Source: Hyphomicrobium sp.
Lineage (GTDB): Bacteria; Pseudomonadota; Alphaproteobacteria; Rhizobiales; Hyphomicrobiaceae
Assembly: GCA_002928955.1 (NCBI GenBank)
Contig: PERT01000025.1
Span: 1 to 47,002 of the forward strand
Reading direction: 5' to 3'
Length of the DNA: 47,002 bases
Under the pieces are notes generated by a model that saw only the letters and a program-made list of their open reading frames with translations, did no database searches and was not told where the DNA came from. Positions 8,857-17,910 of the stretch are shown here, piece by piece. Position numbers and translations under genes: made by a program. Within the stretch, counting starts at the first letter, position 1. Each line of letters begins with the position of its first letter.

Positions 8857-10962
8857 TCACAGCCGCCCCTCGCCGACGAGCGCGACGATCGCCGCGACCT
8901 TTGAGACAGCGTCCTTGAGAGCCGCCTTCTCGGATTTGCCGAGGCGAGCGGTGGCCACGCGCGGCGACAGCGGCACGCCCTGTTCGCCGTCGATGAGCTG
9001 TTGATCGAGCATGGCGCCCAGGATGCGTTGGTGGGCATTCAGCACGTCCTCGACGTCGCGTTCTGAAGCGCCACCCTTCGCCAGAACCGCGTTGAGGCGC
9101 TCCGGCGTCTGGCGCGCACGGACGTCGTGCTTGATGGCCAACACGCGTGCGCCGGTGAAGATCGGCATGATGCCGTTGAATTTCAGGTCCACGCGCCCTT
9201 TTTCGTCCAGTTTGAAGCCGCCGAACAGCGTGAATGGCGGTTGCCAGCGCCGCGCCATTTCGCTCAGCAGGTTGATGAATTCAGGCGACCTGTGGCCCAC
9301 CTCGAATGCATAGGACCAGATGCTCTCGCCAAGCGCGAGGTCGCCGTGCACAGGAATACAGTCGTAGAAGATATCGACGTTGAGCAGGTCCTCCGGCCGG
9401 TGCCGCCGCACCCAGCCGCGGATGGTCTCGCGCCAGTGCGCGGTGTTCATCCGCCACTTGGCATTCTTGGCCATGATCCCGCCTTTGCAGTACGGCACGC
9501 CGACCGCATCGAGGATATCGGCGATGTGGGTGCCGAGTTCCTCGAACCATTGGTCTTCTGCTCCTCCAGGCTCGCCTGTTTCGAATACGATCGCGTTGTC
9601 CTGGTCGGCGGCCAGCAGGCTCTCGCCGCGCCCTGCCGAGCCGAGCACGAGCACCGCATAGGGTACGGGTGGCGTCCCGCGGCCCGCCTCCGCCATGCGT
9701 GCTTCGCCGAGTTGCGCCGCGCGCCGCGTCAACACCTGGATCTCGGAGCTGATGATGGCCGCGACTGTGCGCGGGTCGATGCTGTCCTCGACCAGCGTCT
9801 TGGCCATGGCCGGCAGCCGTGACCATGCCGCGCCCAACCGGGCCACATCCGGGGCATGGTCGATCTCGTCGCCCAGCATGATGGCGGTGGCTGCGCGATG
9901 CCTGAGCAGGTTGCGCGTGGTGATCGCCCCGACGATGGCGCCGCCCGGGTCGCGGACGCCGAGGTGGCGCAGGCCTAGTCTGTCCATCCGCCCGATGGCG
10001 CGGTAGACGAACGCCTTCGACGATACCGTCTGCAGCGGTGCGCTCATGATCGAGGCGACAGGAACGTCAAACCCGGCCGCGCCCTTGCCGTGGATGACGC
10101 GGAGCACGTCGCGCTCCGTGACGATGCCAGCGACGATTGCGCCATCTGTAACGTAGACCGAGCTGACGCCGCGCGTAACCAGCAGGTCAATAGCCTCCGA
10201 CAGCATCGACGTGCCTGCGAGAGTGACCGGCGGCGAGGTCATGACGTCCTCCACCCGGTGCCGGAATGGAAAGCTGTCCATGCGGGCGAGCGGACGCGTC
10301 GCCTCGACGCCGACCGGACCGGCAACCTCGGCCATCATGCCGCCTGCCGAACGGGCCTCCTGTTCGGCGAGTTGACGCGTCGCCGCTTCGGCCTCGGCCA
10401 GCGTGCGCACGCTCTTTGTTCTCAGCAATGGCAGCAGTGCGATGAAAATCCGGGCCGTCGCCTCGGCGTCGCCTATCGCCGTGTGGCGGCCGCGCACCTC
10501 TATGCCGAGCCAGCTTGCCAGCCGCGACAGCTCGTAATCGGCGAGTGTTGGCGCCGCGATCCGCGCGAGACTTCGGATATCGAGTGTCCGCCGCGGCCGC
10601 CACACCGCGCCTGCGATCTCCACCTCCCGCTTGAGCATGGCTTGATCAAACGCGATTGTATGACCAACAATGATGGAGCGGCCGATGAAGGCTTCGAGCT
10701 CGGGCCAGATGACATCGAACCGCGGCTGGCCGCGCACCTCGGCATCGCCGAGCCCGTGTATCGCGGTGGTCGCGGGCGGCACGGGCACGCCGGGGTCGAT
10801 GAGAGTTTCAAAGCGCTGAGCGCCTTCGATGCGGCTGCCGGTGATGCGCAGCGCGCCGATCTGGATGATGCGTGCCGAACGGGCATCGAGCCCGGTGGTC
10901 TCGGTATCGAGGACGACCGCGTCGAGGGCCACCAGGGGCGTCGAATGCATCGCGGTGGTCAT
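8857..10962 (-). CDS. DnaQ-like exonuclease / tandem CBS / DUF294 nucleotidyltransferase fusion
   Basis: 701 residues in three blocks. Residues ~10-180 form a DEDDh 3'-5' exonuclease domain with its acidic residues visible (VLDTETTGLD, HTIAFDQAML, RHTAIGDAEAT). Residues ~236-360 are two CBS domains (VEDVMTSPPVTL..., VASIMSAPLQTV...), which typically bind adenine nucleotides. Residues ~380-560 are a GlnD-like DUF294 nucleotidyltransferase domain with GSAGRGESLLAADQDNA, followed by the DUF294 C-terminal domain. The better known relatives have a cyclic-nucleotide-binding domain in place of the exonuclease. It is transcribed away from a DUF4212/SSS symporter pair. DUF294 proteins often accompany this symporter type, so a role in its control is inferred. 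GGGGAG precedes ATG 10962. Confidence 0.85.
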   Translation of the reverse strand: MTTAMHSTPLVALDAVVLDTETTGLDARSARIIQIGALRITGSRIEGAQRFETLIDPGVPVPPATTAIHGLGDAEVRGQPRFDVIWPELEAFIGRSIIVGHTIAFDQAMLKREVEIAGAVWRPRRTLDIRSLARIAAPTLADYELSRLASWLGIEVRGRHTAIGDAEATARIFIALLPLLRTKSVRTLAEAEAATRQLAEQEARSAGGMMAEVAGPVGVEATRPLARMDSFPFRHRVEDVMTSPPVTLAGTSMLSEAIDLLVTRGVSSVYVTDGAIVAGIVTERDVLRVIHGKGAAGFDVPVASIMSAPLQTVSSKAFVYRAIGRMDRLGLRHLGVRDPGGAIVGAITTRNLLRHRAATAIMLGDEIDHAPDVARLGAAWSRLPAMAKTLVEDSIDPRTVAAIISSEIQVLTRRAAQLGEARMAEAGRGTPPVPYAVLVLGSAGRGESLLAADQDNAIVFETGEPGGAEDQWFEELGTHIADILDAVGVPYCKGGIMAKNAKWRMNTAHWRETIRGWVRRHRPEDLLNVDIFYDCIPVHGDLALGESIWSYAFEVGHRSPEFINLLSEMARRWQPPFTLFGGFKLDEKGRVDLKFNGIMPIFTGARVLAIKHDVRARQTPERLNAVLAKGGASERDVEDVLNAHQRILGAMLDQQLIDGEQGVPLSPRVATARLGKSEKAALKDAVSKVAAIVALVGEGRL

Positions 10963-11302
10963 CGTGAGCTCCCCGTCGCTCTAGAGTTCGTGCGCTCGCT
11001 GATAGGAAACATGGCCAAGCTCGACCGACCTTGCGTGGCGTCAAACGGTATGTGGCGCAGGAGCAAGCAGTAAATGTTGCGCCGCAAAAAAATCCGAGAA
11101 AACCCGCAGGCTTATACTGCGGCCGCGAATACCATGCCTGCGTCGAAAGTTTGACTATCGCTGCACTTAACGACTGATTAGCATGCAAGCTTGGGGAGAC
11201 TCGTATGCGTGCCTTGCATGACTTTTTGCTGTCGCGCACAACAATCAATGGACCCCATTCGACTGCACGTTTGCACGTCATTGGCATGGGAGAGACGACC
11301 TG
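10963..11302. promoter_or_regulatory. Divergent control region of the DUF294 and symporter genes
   Basis: 340 bp without a gene between divergent transcription units. It holds an imperfect CtrA-type site TTAA-N7-TTAG (11167-11181) and an 8-bp inverted repeat CATGCAAG / CTTGCATG (11182-11189 and 11213-11220) just downstream of it. Both are short and may be chance. No full promoter can be called with confidence. Confidence 0.35.
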
Positions 11303-11554
11303 ATGCAGATTAACGCCGAGAGACACTGGTCACGTACCAGTGGGCTCATGTGGATCATGATGATCCTCTGGGCATTCTTCAGTTTCTTCGTCCACTTCTT
11401 CGTGGACACGTTGAATACAATCAAGATCATGGGCTTCCCGCTTGGCTTCTACATGGCTTCGCAGGGGTCGCTGGTAGCGTTCGTGGTGATGCTGTTCACC
11501 TTCTCGTCACGGCAAGAGGCCATCGATCGCCAAGAAGGCGTGGCTGAGGAATAA
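11303..11554 (+). CDS. DUF4212 protein, small subunit of a sodium:solute symporter
   Basis: 83 residues with two predicted membrane helices (about 14-34 and 44-67). It matches the DUF4212 family, including the start AERHWSRTSGLMW and the pair of aromatic-rich helices. Members are nearly always encoded directly before a large SSS-family symporter and are thought to be its small subunit. Here the symporter gene follows after 10 bp. The Shine-Dalgarno GGGAGAG lies about 9 nt before the ATG. Confidence 0.85.
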   Translation: MQINAERHWSRTSGLMWIMMILWAFFSFFVHFFVDTLNTIKIMGFPLGFYMASQGSLVAFVVMLFTFSSRQEAIDRQEGVAEE

Positions 11555-11564
11555 GGGGAAAAAC

Positions 11565-13574
11565 ATGGCAACTGAAACAAAAGCAGGGGGCGGTAGCTTC
11601 CTCGATAACCTCGGCAAGATCTACGCCCTTTATACTGGCGGGTTCTTTGCATTCGTCATCATCCTCGGCATCCTCGAACAGTTGGGCGTGCCGAACAAGT
11701 GGATCGGCTACGGCTTCGTGTTCCTGACGATCGCCGTCTACGCCGTGATCGGTATTCTGTCGCGCACCACTGACGTCGGCGAATACTACGTCGCCGGCCG
11801 CTCGGTGCCATCGGTCTACAACGGCATGGCAACGGGCGCCGACTGGATGTCGGGTGCCTCGTTCGTCGGCATGGCCGGCACGCTCATGCTGCTCGGATAC
11901 GACGGGCTCGCGTTCGTGCTCGGTTGGACCGGCGGTTACGTGCTTGTGGCGGTGCTGATTGCGCCGTTCCTGCGCAAGTTCGGCGCCTACACGGTTCCGG
12001 ACTTCTTCGCCGCTCGCTACGGCGGTGGCTTTGCGCGCTTCCTTGCCGTGCTCGTGCTGATCTCGTGCTCGTTCACCTACGTCGTCGCGCAGATCTACGC
12101 TTGCGGTCTGATCGCCTCGCGCTTCCTCGACATCGACTTCACAATTGCGGTCTACGCCGGCCTCGCCGGCATTCTGATGTGTTCGATGCTCGGCGGCATG
12201 AAGGCCGTCACGTGGACGCAGGTGGCACAGTATATCGTGCTCATCGTCGCCTACCTGACGCCGGTGATCATCCTGTCGGCCAAGAAGTATGGCATCCCGA
12301 TCCCGCAGCTCACCTATGGTCAAGCGATCGCCGAGATCACCAACCTCGAGAGCAGCATGATCTCCAAGGGATTGGCTGACGCCAAAACCTTGAAGCCGCA
12401 CATCAAGCCGTTCACAACCTACGACCCGCTGAACTTCTTCGCGCTGATCTTCTGCTTGATGGTCGGCACGGCGTCGCTTCCGCACATTCTGATGCGTTAC
12501 TTCACGACGCCGACGATCCGCGAAGCCCGCAGTTCGGTGGCGTGGTCGCTGTTCTTTATCTTCCTGCTCTACTTCACGGCGCCTGCCTATGCCGCCTTCT
12601 CGAAGCTCGAGGTGTTCACCCTGATCGAAAAGGGCACCAAGCTGACAGATTTGCCGGCCTGGATGTACACCTACGGTAAGCTCGGCCTCGTCAAGGTGTG
12701 CAATGTCGACGTGAAGGTCGTTCAGGATATTGTCGCAGCTTGCGGCAAGATCGCCAACCACCCAGGCCTGCTGCGTTGGCAGGATCTGAACATCAACACG
12801 GACGTGATCGTGCTCTCGACTCCCGAGATCGCGGGCATGCCCTACGTCATCGCCGGTCTGGTCGCCGCCGGTGGTCTTGCTGCCGCCATGTCGACGGCAG
12901 ACGGCCTCCTGCTCGCCATCGCCAATGCGCTTTCGCACGACATCTACTTCAAGATGGTCAACCCGAACGCGCCGTCGGCGACACGTCTCATCGTCTCGCG
13001 CATCCTGCTCGTCTTGGTCGCTATCGCGGCGGCCTACGTGGCGTCCACAAAACCAGCTGACATCTTGTCGATGGTGGCCTGGGCGTTCTCGCTGGCGGCT
13101 GCGGGTATATTCCCGGCCCTCGTGCTCGGTGTCTGGTGGAAGCGGGCGAACACGCCGGGCGCGCTGATCGGCATGATCTTCGGCTTTGGCGTCTGCATGT
13201 ACTACCTCGTGGGAACCCGCTACTTCGCGGTCTCGTTCCACGAAATGTGGAGCTGGCTGGGTACGGCTACGCCTGCGGCAACGGCAAAGTTCGCCGAGCT
13301 CAAGGCGGCCTGGGTCGCAGCCGCTCCGGGCGCTGCCAAGGACGCGGCATTCCTCGCGCTCGACAAGCATGCCCAGACCATCGCCAGCTGGTGGGGTGTT
13401 CGCAACATCTCGGCTGCACTGTTCGGTCTGCCGGTCGGCTTCCTGACGATCTTCATCGTCTCGCTGCTGACACCGGCTCCGAGCAAGGCGGTCATGGACA
13501 TGGTCGACGCGACGCGGCTGCCGTCCGGCGATTTGATCATGCAGGAAAAGGGCGCGATGGTCGGCGGCCACTAA
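11565..13574 (+). CDS. actP: ActP-like sodium:solute (acetate/monocarboxylate) symporter
   Basis: 669-residue integral membrane protein of the SSS family with about 13 membrane helices. Recognisable segments are EYYVAGRSVPSVYNGMATGADWMSG near residue 65, the GYDGLAFVLGWTGGYVLV helix, and the MSTADGLLLAIANALSHDIY motif near residue 445. It belongs to the longer subgroup that pairs with a DUF4212 small subunit (VC_2705-type) and has a ~100-residue insertion before the MSTADG helix. It is predicted to bring in acetate or another small carboxylate with sodium or protons. Substrate is not determined by sequence, so the actP name is by family only. A clean terminator follows at 13605. Confidence 0.85.
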   Translation: MATETKAGGGSFLDNLGKIYALYTGGFFAFVIILGILEQLGVPNKWIGYGFVFLTIAVYAVIGILSRTTDVGEYYVAGRSVPSVYNGMATGADWMSGASFVGMAGTLMLLGYDGLAFVLGWTGGYVLVAVLIAPFLRKFGAYTVPDFFAARYGGGFARFLAVLVLISCSFTYVVAQIYACGLIASRFLDIDFTIAVYAGLAGILMCSMLGGMKAVTWTQVAQYIVLIVAYLTPVIILSAKKYGIPIPQLTYGQAIAEITNLESSMISKGLADAKTLKPHIKPFTTYDPLNFFALIFCLMVGTASLPHILMRYFTTPTIREARSSVAWSLFFIFLLYFTAPAYAAFSKLEVFTLIEKGTKLTDLPAWMYTYGKLGLVKVCNVDVKVVQDIVAACGKIANHPGLLRWQDLNINTDVIVLSTPEIAGMPYVIAGLVAAGGLAAAMSTADGLLLAIANALSHDIYFKMVNPNAPSATRLIVSRILLVLVAIAAAYVASTKPADILSMVAWAFSLAAAGIFPALVLGVWWKRANTPGALIGMIFGFGVCMYYLVGTRYFAVSFHEMWSWLGTATPAATAKFAELKAAWVAAAPGAAKDAAFLALDKHAQTIASWWGVRNISAALFGLPVGFLTIFIVSLLTPAPSKAVMDMVDATRLPSGDLIMQEKGAMVGGH

Positions 13575-13604
13575 GTCCGCCATCTGGCCGTGTGCAAAAT
13601 AAGC

Positions 13605-13634
13605 GAGGGCGGAGCCTAGGCTCCGCCCTCTTTT
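13605..13634 (+). terminator. Rho-independent terminator after the symporter gene
   Basis: A 26-bp perfect palindrome, GAGGGCGGAGCC-TA-GGCTCCGCCCTC, is followed by TTTTC, 30 bp after the symporter stop. The palindrome is symmetric but a T-run is present only on the plus strand. Confidence 0.85.
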
Positions 13635-13831
13635 CATGAGAGAAGCAGTTCCGGGGAACGGTCCCTCTCCCAGTCCTTGCAGGGAGTGCATCAGGGGCAG
13701 CCACTCATTCCAGTGCGGAGGTTGCCCTTCGCCCCGACCCTGACCCGACCCTGCGCCCCATCGCGAAGCGTGATGGAGAACAGGGGGCTTATAGATCCCG
13801 CGCGACCTCCGTCCGGCAACCACAGGCGACC

Positions 13832-14146
13832 ATGTCAGCATCCGACAGCTTCATCGAGTACTGGTGGTTTCATCTGCCGAACCTTTTGATGGCGGCGATG
13901 ATCTACAGTTTGATCGGCCGTTATGTACTTGAGCTTTTTTTCGCCAAGGGCAATCAGGACGCCGTGATCCTGAACGTGTTCCGGTCCATCACGGACCCCG
14001 TCGTCAAGCTGGTCCGATGGGTCACCCCGGCCGTGGTCCCGGGGGGCGTGGTCGTCGTGTTCGCCGTGTTGTGGCTGTTCGCGCTCCGCATGTTCTGGTT
14101 CGTGACCGCGGTCGTTCTTGGCATGCGCATCGGCGCGGGAGGCTAG
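13832..14146 (+). CDS. YggT-like small membrane protein
   Basis: 104 residues with predicted helices at about 14-35 and 68-97. The segment SITDPVVKLVRWVTPAVVPG resembles the YggT family signature, in which a loop containing a conserved D-P is followed by a proline-rich turn and a second helix. YggT proteins are linked to the inner membrane and to osmotic or cell-envelope functions, without a defined mechanism. The next membrane gene begins 3 bp after its stop, so the two form an operon. There is no strong ribosome site; AGGCG precedes the ATG. Confidence 0.6.
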   Translation: MSASDSFIEYWWFHLPNLLMAAMIYSLIGRYVLELFFAKGNQDAVILNVFRSITDPVVKLVRWVTPAVVPGGVVVVFAVLWLFALRMFWFVTAVVLGMRIGAGG

Positions 14147-14149
14147 GTC

Positions 14150-14500
14150 ATGCAGCACGATCTGGACGGCCGCGAACTCGCTATGAAGCGCGACGTGCTG
14201 CTGGTCGCTACGGCCGGCCTGTCGCTGGTCAATGGCATGCACTTCTCACCATGGTTCGATCCGGTGGCCATCCTCATGAAGCCATTCATCGCAGGAACGA
14301 TGTTTTCGACGCCGCTGGTCTTCCTCTACATCGTGTCGATCTTCATCTCGGCGATGACACTGATTATCGCCGGGGTGCCTGCGGCCCTCTATGAGCGTTT
14401 TACCGGCCAGACTGAAACCAACGCCAACTCGCTCTACATCTGGTTCGTGTCCACGCTGTTGATCTCGGCTTACGCGCTCAAGGCCGCCGCCAGCGGTTGA
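14150..14500 (+). CDS. Hypothetical inner-membrane protein
   Basis: 116 residues, not recognised. Three hydrophobic stretches are visible (about 40-58, 60-80 and 92-112), with a short polar N-terminus (MQHDLDGRELAMKRD). It starts 3 bp after the YggT-like gene, and this tight spacing plus the intact frame supports a real gene. Function unknown; probably acts with its upstream neighbour. Confidence 0.6.
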   Translation: MQHDLDGRELAMKRDVLLVATAGLSLVNGMHFSPWFDPVAILMKPFIAGTMFSTPLVFLYIVSIFISAMTLIIAGVPAALYERFTGQTETNANSLYIWFVSTLLISAYALKAAASG

Positions 14501-14670
14501 GGCCGTCGTCAGCGCACACGTTGTGGGTTGCGGAGGGGTTGATCGCCGCCAGTTCAATAGATCGAGAGCTGGTTGCTTGGGCGCTTGCCAGCCGCGGTTT
14601 GGCGGACCAATCTCGGGTCCTTGAGAGTTGCGCGCGGCGTTGAGCCGTGCAGCCCCCGCTTGGAGAGCGC

Positions 14671-15054
14671 ATGTTCGAGAGGATCGAAGACTTGGCGCAT
14701 TTGTCGGTCGCTCGCGGATGCGGCTTCGCCGGACTAGGCGTGGTCACGTTCATGGTCGGGCTTGCCGATAACATGGAATTGTCGCTGCGTAGCGGCGGAC
14801 TGTTCACGATGATCCTCTGCCTCGTGTTGCTGTTGAAGGCATGGAAAGCCCACAGCAAGCCCTACAAGAGCACCGAGTTGTGGCTGCTGATCCCGAAGGC
14901 CGACCGGCCGTCCGCCGCCATCGCGCAGGACATGATCTCACGCTGTCTGCGTGAGGCGTACTATTACTTCGCGCTGCACTCGGCTGTGCTCGCGGCGGGC
15001 ATGCTCGCGGTTTCAGTGCTGATCGGGCTTTTCCCGCCGATTCGCGGCGCGTGA
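14671..15054 (+). CDS. Hypothetical inner-membrane protein
   Basis: 127 residues, not recognised by function. Hydrophobic stretches lie at about 15-33, 41-57 and 97-119. The soluble stretch between helices 2 and 3 (KAHSKPYKSTELWLLIPKADRP) contains a charged Ser/Tyr/Trp segment typical of a conserved family of small alphaproteobacterial membrane proteins. ATG 14671 is chosen because GGAG lies 5-8 nt upstream; a GTG at 14647 has no ribosome site. It is separated by 170 bp from the preceding membrane gene. Confidence 0.6.
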   Translation: MFERIEDLAHLSVARGCGFAGLGVVTFMVGLADNMELSLRSGGLFTMILCLVLLLKAWKAHSKPYKSTELWLLIPKADRPSAAIAQDMISRCLREAYYYFALHSAVLAAGMLAVSVLIGLFPPIRGA

Positions 15055-15184
15055 CCGTATGTTGGCATTGCACGGGCCCGGGCTCGTAAACGTCGTCTCA
15101 ATGCCTCGGCCTTAAGCTTCCTGGCTTCGAAAGCAGAATGCGGCACGATCTTGGTTCGCTTGCCCCACGCCGCCCCGAGTAGTC

Positions 15185-16717
15185 ATGGCTCGCTCATCGC
15201 CCTACGATCTGGTCGTCATCGGCGGTGGCATCAACGGCTGCGGCATCGCCGCCGACGCGGCCGGTCGCGGTCTGTCGGTGTTTCTGGCCGAGCAGGGCGA
15301 TCTCGCAGGGGCGACGTCGTCGGCGAGTTCCAAGCTCATTCACGGCGGCCTCCGCTACCTTGAGCACTACGAATTCCGTCTGGTGCGGGAATCTCTCAGG
15401 GAGCGCGAGGTGTTGCTGGCCATGGCGCCGCACATCGTCTGGCCGCTGCGTTTTCTGCTTCCCCATGACTCCGGCCAGCGTCCCGCGTGGATGGTTCGCG
15501 CAGGACTCTTCATTTACGACCATCTTGCCCGCCGCCAACGCATCGGCGGGTCCCGGTCAGTGCGGTTGAGCAATGAGCCGTCGGCACGCGCCTTGCGGAC
15601 GGAGTTCGACCGCGGGTTCAGCTATTGGGATTGCTGGGTCGATGACGCGCGGCTGGTGGTGCTGAACGCACGCGTTGCGGCGAACCGCGGCGCCGTCATC
15701 TCTCCGCGGACGCCCGTAACAGCTCTGCGCAGGGAAGCTGGCTTGTGGCGTGTCACTCTCGGAGGCAAAACAGGTCCACGCGAAATAGCGGCGCGGGCGG
15801 TGGTCAACGCCGCCGGCCCTTGGGCCGAGGGTGTCGGCCGGCTGGCGGGAGCTGGTGGCAACTCCGCGCCGATGCCGCGGGTGCGGCTGGTCAAGGGGAG
15901 TCACATCGTCGTGCCGCGGTTGCCCGGCGCCAGCGACGCGTTCCTGTTCCAAAGTCCCGACGGCCGGGTGGTGTTCGCGCTGCCGTTCGAGGAGCGGTTT
16001 ACCATGATCGGCACCACGGATGTGCCGTGCGCGGACGCAAGCCTTCATGTCACGGCGAGCGATAATGAGGCGCAATACCTGCTCGACGTCGCAAATCGTT
16101 TTTTGAAGAACCCACTCGTCGCGGACGACATTGTGTGGCGTTTCGCGGGCGTGCGGCCCTTGGACGACCCCCACGAAGACCTGGATCCCGCTGAGGTAAC
16201 CCGCGACTACCGGTTGGTACTCGATGGTGACGCGCGTGGTTTCGATGGCGTTACGGAAGCGGAGCCGCCAATCCTTCATGTCATTGGCGGCAAGATCACC
16301 ACCTACCGCAAGCTGGCGGAGGCGGCGTTGGCGAAGCTCGCCCCATTTTTTCCTGGCGCTCGCCCCGCTTGGACGGCTGGCACCCGGCTGCCTGGGGGAA
16401 ACTTCGACGCGTCATCGCTCGAAGAATATTCCGGGTCAATGGCTGCCCGCTGGCCGGGTATAACACCCGCTTTGGTCGCAACACTGGTCCGCCGGCATGG
16501 GGCTTTGGTTGCGGATATCCTGGGCGACGCCAAGGGCCTGGCCGACCTGGGCACTGATTTCGGAGGCGGGCTCTATGCCCGCGAAGTCGCCTATCTCAAG
16601 GCCAACGAGTGGGCCCGCCATTCTGACGACGTGCTCTGGCGTCGGACCCGAACCGGCCTCCACATGACCAAGGCGCAGCGCGAAATGGCTGCCGAGCGGA
16701 TGTCATTGCTGCTGTAG
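15185..16717 (+). CDS. glpD: Aerobic glycerol-3-phosphate dehydrogenase
   Basis: 510-residue FAD enzyme that oxidises sn-glycerol 3-phosphate to dihydroxyacetone phosphate and passes electrons to quinone at the inner membrane. The FAD-binding start LVVIGGGINGCGIAADAAGRG (residues 9-29), the GATSSASSKLIHGGLRYLEHYEF segment, TMIGTTDVP and the late GGKITTYRKLAE motif are all typical. Length is normal. It stands alone: no glpF, glpK or glpR gene is adjacent, so substrate probably comes from lipid turnover or from uptake genes elsewhere. Confidence 0.93.
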   Translation: MARSSPYDLVVIGGGINGCGIAADAAGRGLSVFLAEQGDLAGATSSASSKLIHGGLRYLEHYEFRLVRESLREREVLLAMAPHIVWPLRFLLPHDSGQRPAWMVRAGLFIYDHLARRQRIGGSRSVRLSNEPSARALRTEFDRGFSYWDCWVDDARLVVLNARVAANRGAVISPRTPVTALRREAGLWRVTLGGKTGPREIAARAVVNAAGPWAEGVGRLAGAGGNSAPMPRVRLVKGSHIVVPRLPGASDAFLFQSPDGRVVFALPFEERFTMIGTTDVPCADASLHVTASDNEAQYLLDVANRFLKNPLVADDIVWRFAGVRPLDDPHEDLDPAEVTRDYRLVLDGDARGFDGVTEAEPPILHVIGGKITTYRKLAEAALAKLAPFFPGARPAWTAGTRLPGGNFDASSLEEYSGSMAARWPGITPALVATLVRRHGALVADILGDAKGLADLGTDFGGGLYAREVAYLKANEWARHSDDVLWRRTRTGLHMTKAQREMAAERMSLLL

Positions 16718-17191
16718 TGGTCGTCAAGTCTGGGCTTCGTCAGTCGCTCAACAAGCGAATTCAGGGGGTGGCCAGGGCCAAGTCGCGAGCCGGGTCCGAA
16801 ACCAGGCAGTCCGGTTCATGTATTCGATCGCAAGAACGTGCTCAGCGATTATGTAGGAACAATAGTTAAAACAGATAGTTAACGAGTTTGAATCAGGCGA
16901 GGCAGATCTCTAGACATAACCACCGCATCGGCAATTCTAAGAAAGAGCACGCGATACTTGAGCGAGATTGTTGATTAAAATCAGGCACAAGTATTCATGC
17001 TGCGATGCAACCAACGAATGCTTTATGGTTAACCAAAGGTCCTAAAAGTTGGGGATTTAACGATTTCTTAATGTAGCTCTCCCGCGTTCCGCAGGGGTGT
17101 TCCACGCCGAAGCAGTCCAGTCACACGCTGCACTGTCCTGCCGAATTCATCGCACGGGGCGACGGAACCAAGTGTCAGGGGAGTTTCTCAA
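16718..17191. other. AT-rich intergenic region upstream of the M15 gene
   Basis: 474 bp without a gene, clearly richer in A/T than its surroundings from about 16850 to 17075. It contains one exact CtrA-type site (17057-17071) and several TTAA tetramers at other spacings (for example 16866 and 16877, nine bases apart). No tRNA or other RNA gene was recognised. Confidence 0.5.
17057..17071. promoter_or_regulatory. CtrA-type binding site, TTAA-N7-TTAA
   Basis: TTAA CGATTTC TTAA matches the alphaproteobacterial CtrA consensus exactly. It lies 121 bp before the start codon of the M15 peptidase-like gene, at a distance suitable for a promoter-proximal regulator. CtrA often controls cell-envelope and division genes, which fits the target. 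Confidence 0.55.
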
Positions 17192-17815
17192 ATGTATACG
17201 CGCGTAAAACAGATCTCATTCGCCGCCATGCAGCGCTGTTTCGGTCTGTGCGGGTTTTTGGCCGCCGCAACTATCGCCATGAGTTTCGTCATCGTCGGCT
17301 CCACGACCGCCACCGCCCAGAGCGCGTACACACCAACCTATGCCGGCAACACGAGTTACGACTCTGAACCAGCCAAAGTTTCGAACATCTATCCGCAAAA
17401 GAAGACATACACATCGAGCGGGACCAAAAAGTCGTCAGGTGGTGACAAGGTCGCGGCGCTGGGCAAGGGGGACTACGGCTACACGCCGAAAAAGCCCAGC
17501 ATCACCGGCGGCAGCGTGAAATGGGTGGCCTCGAGCGGGTGCCTCGACGGCAGTCTCAAGAGCGTGATCTATCAAGTGGCGGCGAACTTCGGCCCAGTCA
17601 CCGTCTCGTCCACCTGCCGCAGCAAGTCGCGCAACGCCAGCGTCGGCGGCGCGCCCAGGTCGAAGCATTTGACCGGAGATGCCGCCGACTTCCGCGTGCA
17701 TGGCAATGTCTCGGCGACTTACGCGTTCTTGAAGGGCAATGGTTCTGTCGGCGGGTTGAAGCACTACGGAGGCGGCCTGTTCCACATCGACAACGGTGAC
17801 CGCCGTTCGTGGTAA
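17192..17815 (+). CDS. Exported M15-type (DUF882/YcbK-like) peptidase-domain protein
   Basis: 207 residues with an N-terminal export signal (GFLAAATIAMSFVIVG...TATAQS) and a Ser/Thr/Tyr/Lys-rich linker to about residue 105. A C-terminal M15A-like zinc peptidase domain follows. The metal-site residues are visible: SKHLTGDAADFR (His and Asp, seven apart) and FHIDNGDRRSW (second His). Relatives cleave peptidoglycan peptides or act as uncharacterised cell-wall proteins. Start ATG 17192 follows GGGGAG. The exact CtrA site upstream suggests cell-cycle control. Confidence 0.78.
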   Translation: MYTRVKQISFAAMQRCFGLCGFLAAATIAMSFVIVGSTTATAQSAYTPTYAGNTSYDSEPAKVSNIYPQKKTYTSSGTKKSSGGDKVAALGKGDYGYTPKKPSITGGSVKWVASSGCLDGSLKSVIYQVAANFGPVTVSSTCRSKSRNASVGGAPRSKHLTGDAADFRVHGNVSATYAFLKGNGSVGGLKHYGGGLFHIDNGDRRSW

Positions 17816-17910
17816 GTGCCTCTTGAGCCCCGCTGTGTCCTCTCGGACTGACGTCGACCAACTTGAACGCAGGTCGAAAGTCGAAGGTCAGATGGTGATG
17901 ACGATCGCCG

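Noticed and set aside
13640..13831. C-rich stretch (GCCCCGACCCTGACCCGACCC) as a decayed copy of the repeat found in uvrA
   Set aside because: No convincing hairpin partner or alignable core; kept only as unexplained GC-rich sequence before the YggT-like gene.
11496..13841. 781-residue open frame antisense to the symporter gene
   Set aside because: Mirror frame of a high-GC coding sequence. Its product is charged and repetitive (many Arg, Asp, His), has no family features, and the plus-strand frame encodes a clear SSS symporter.
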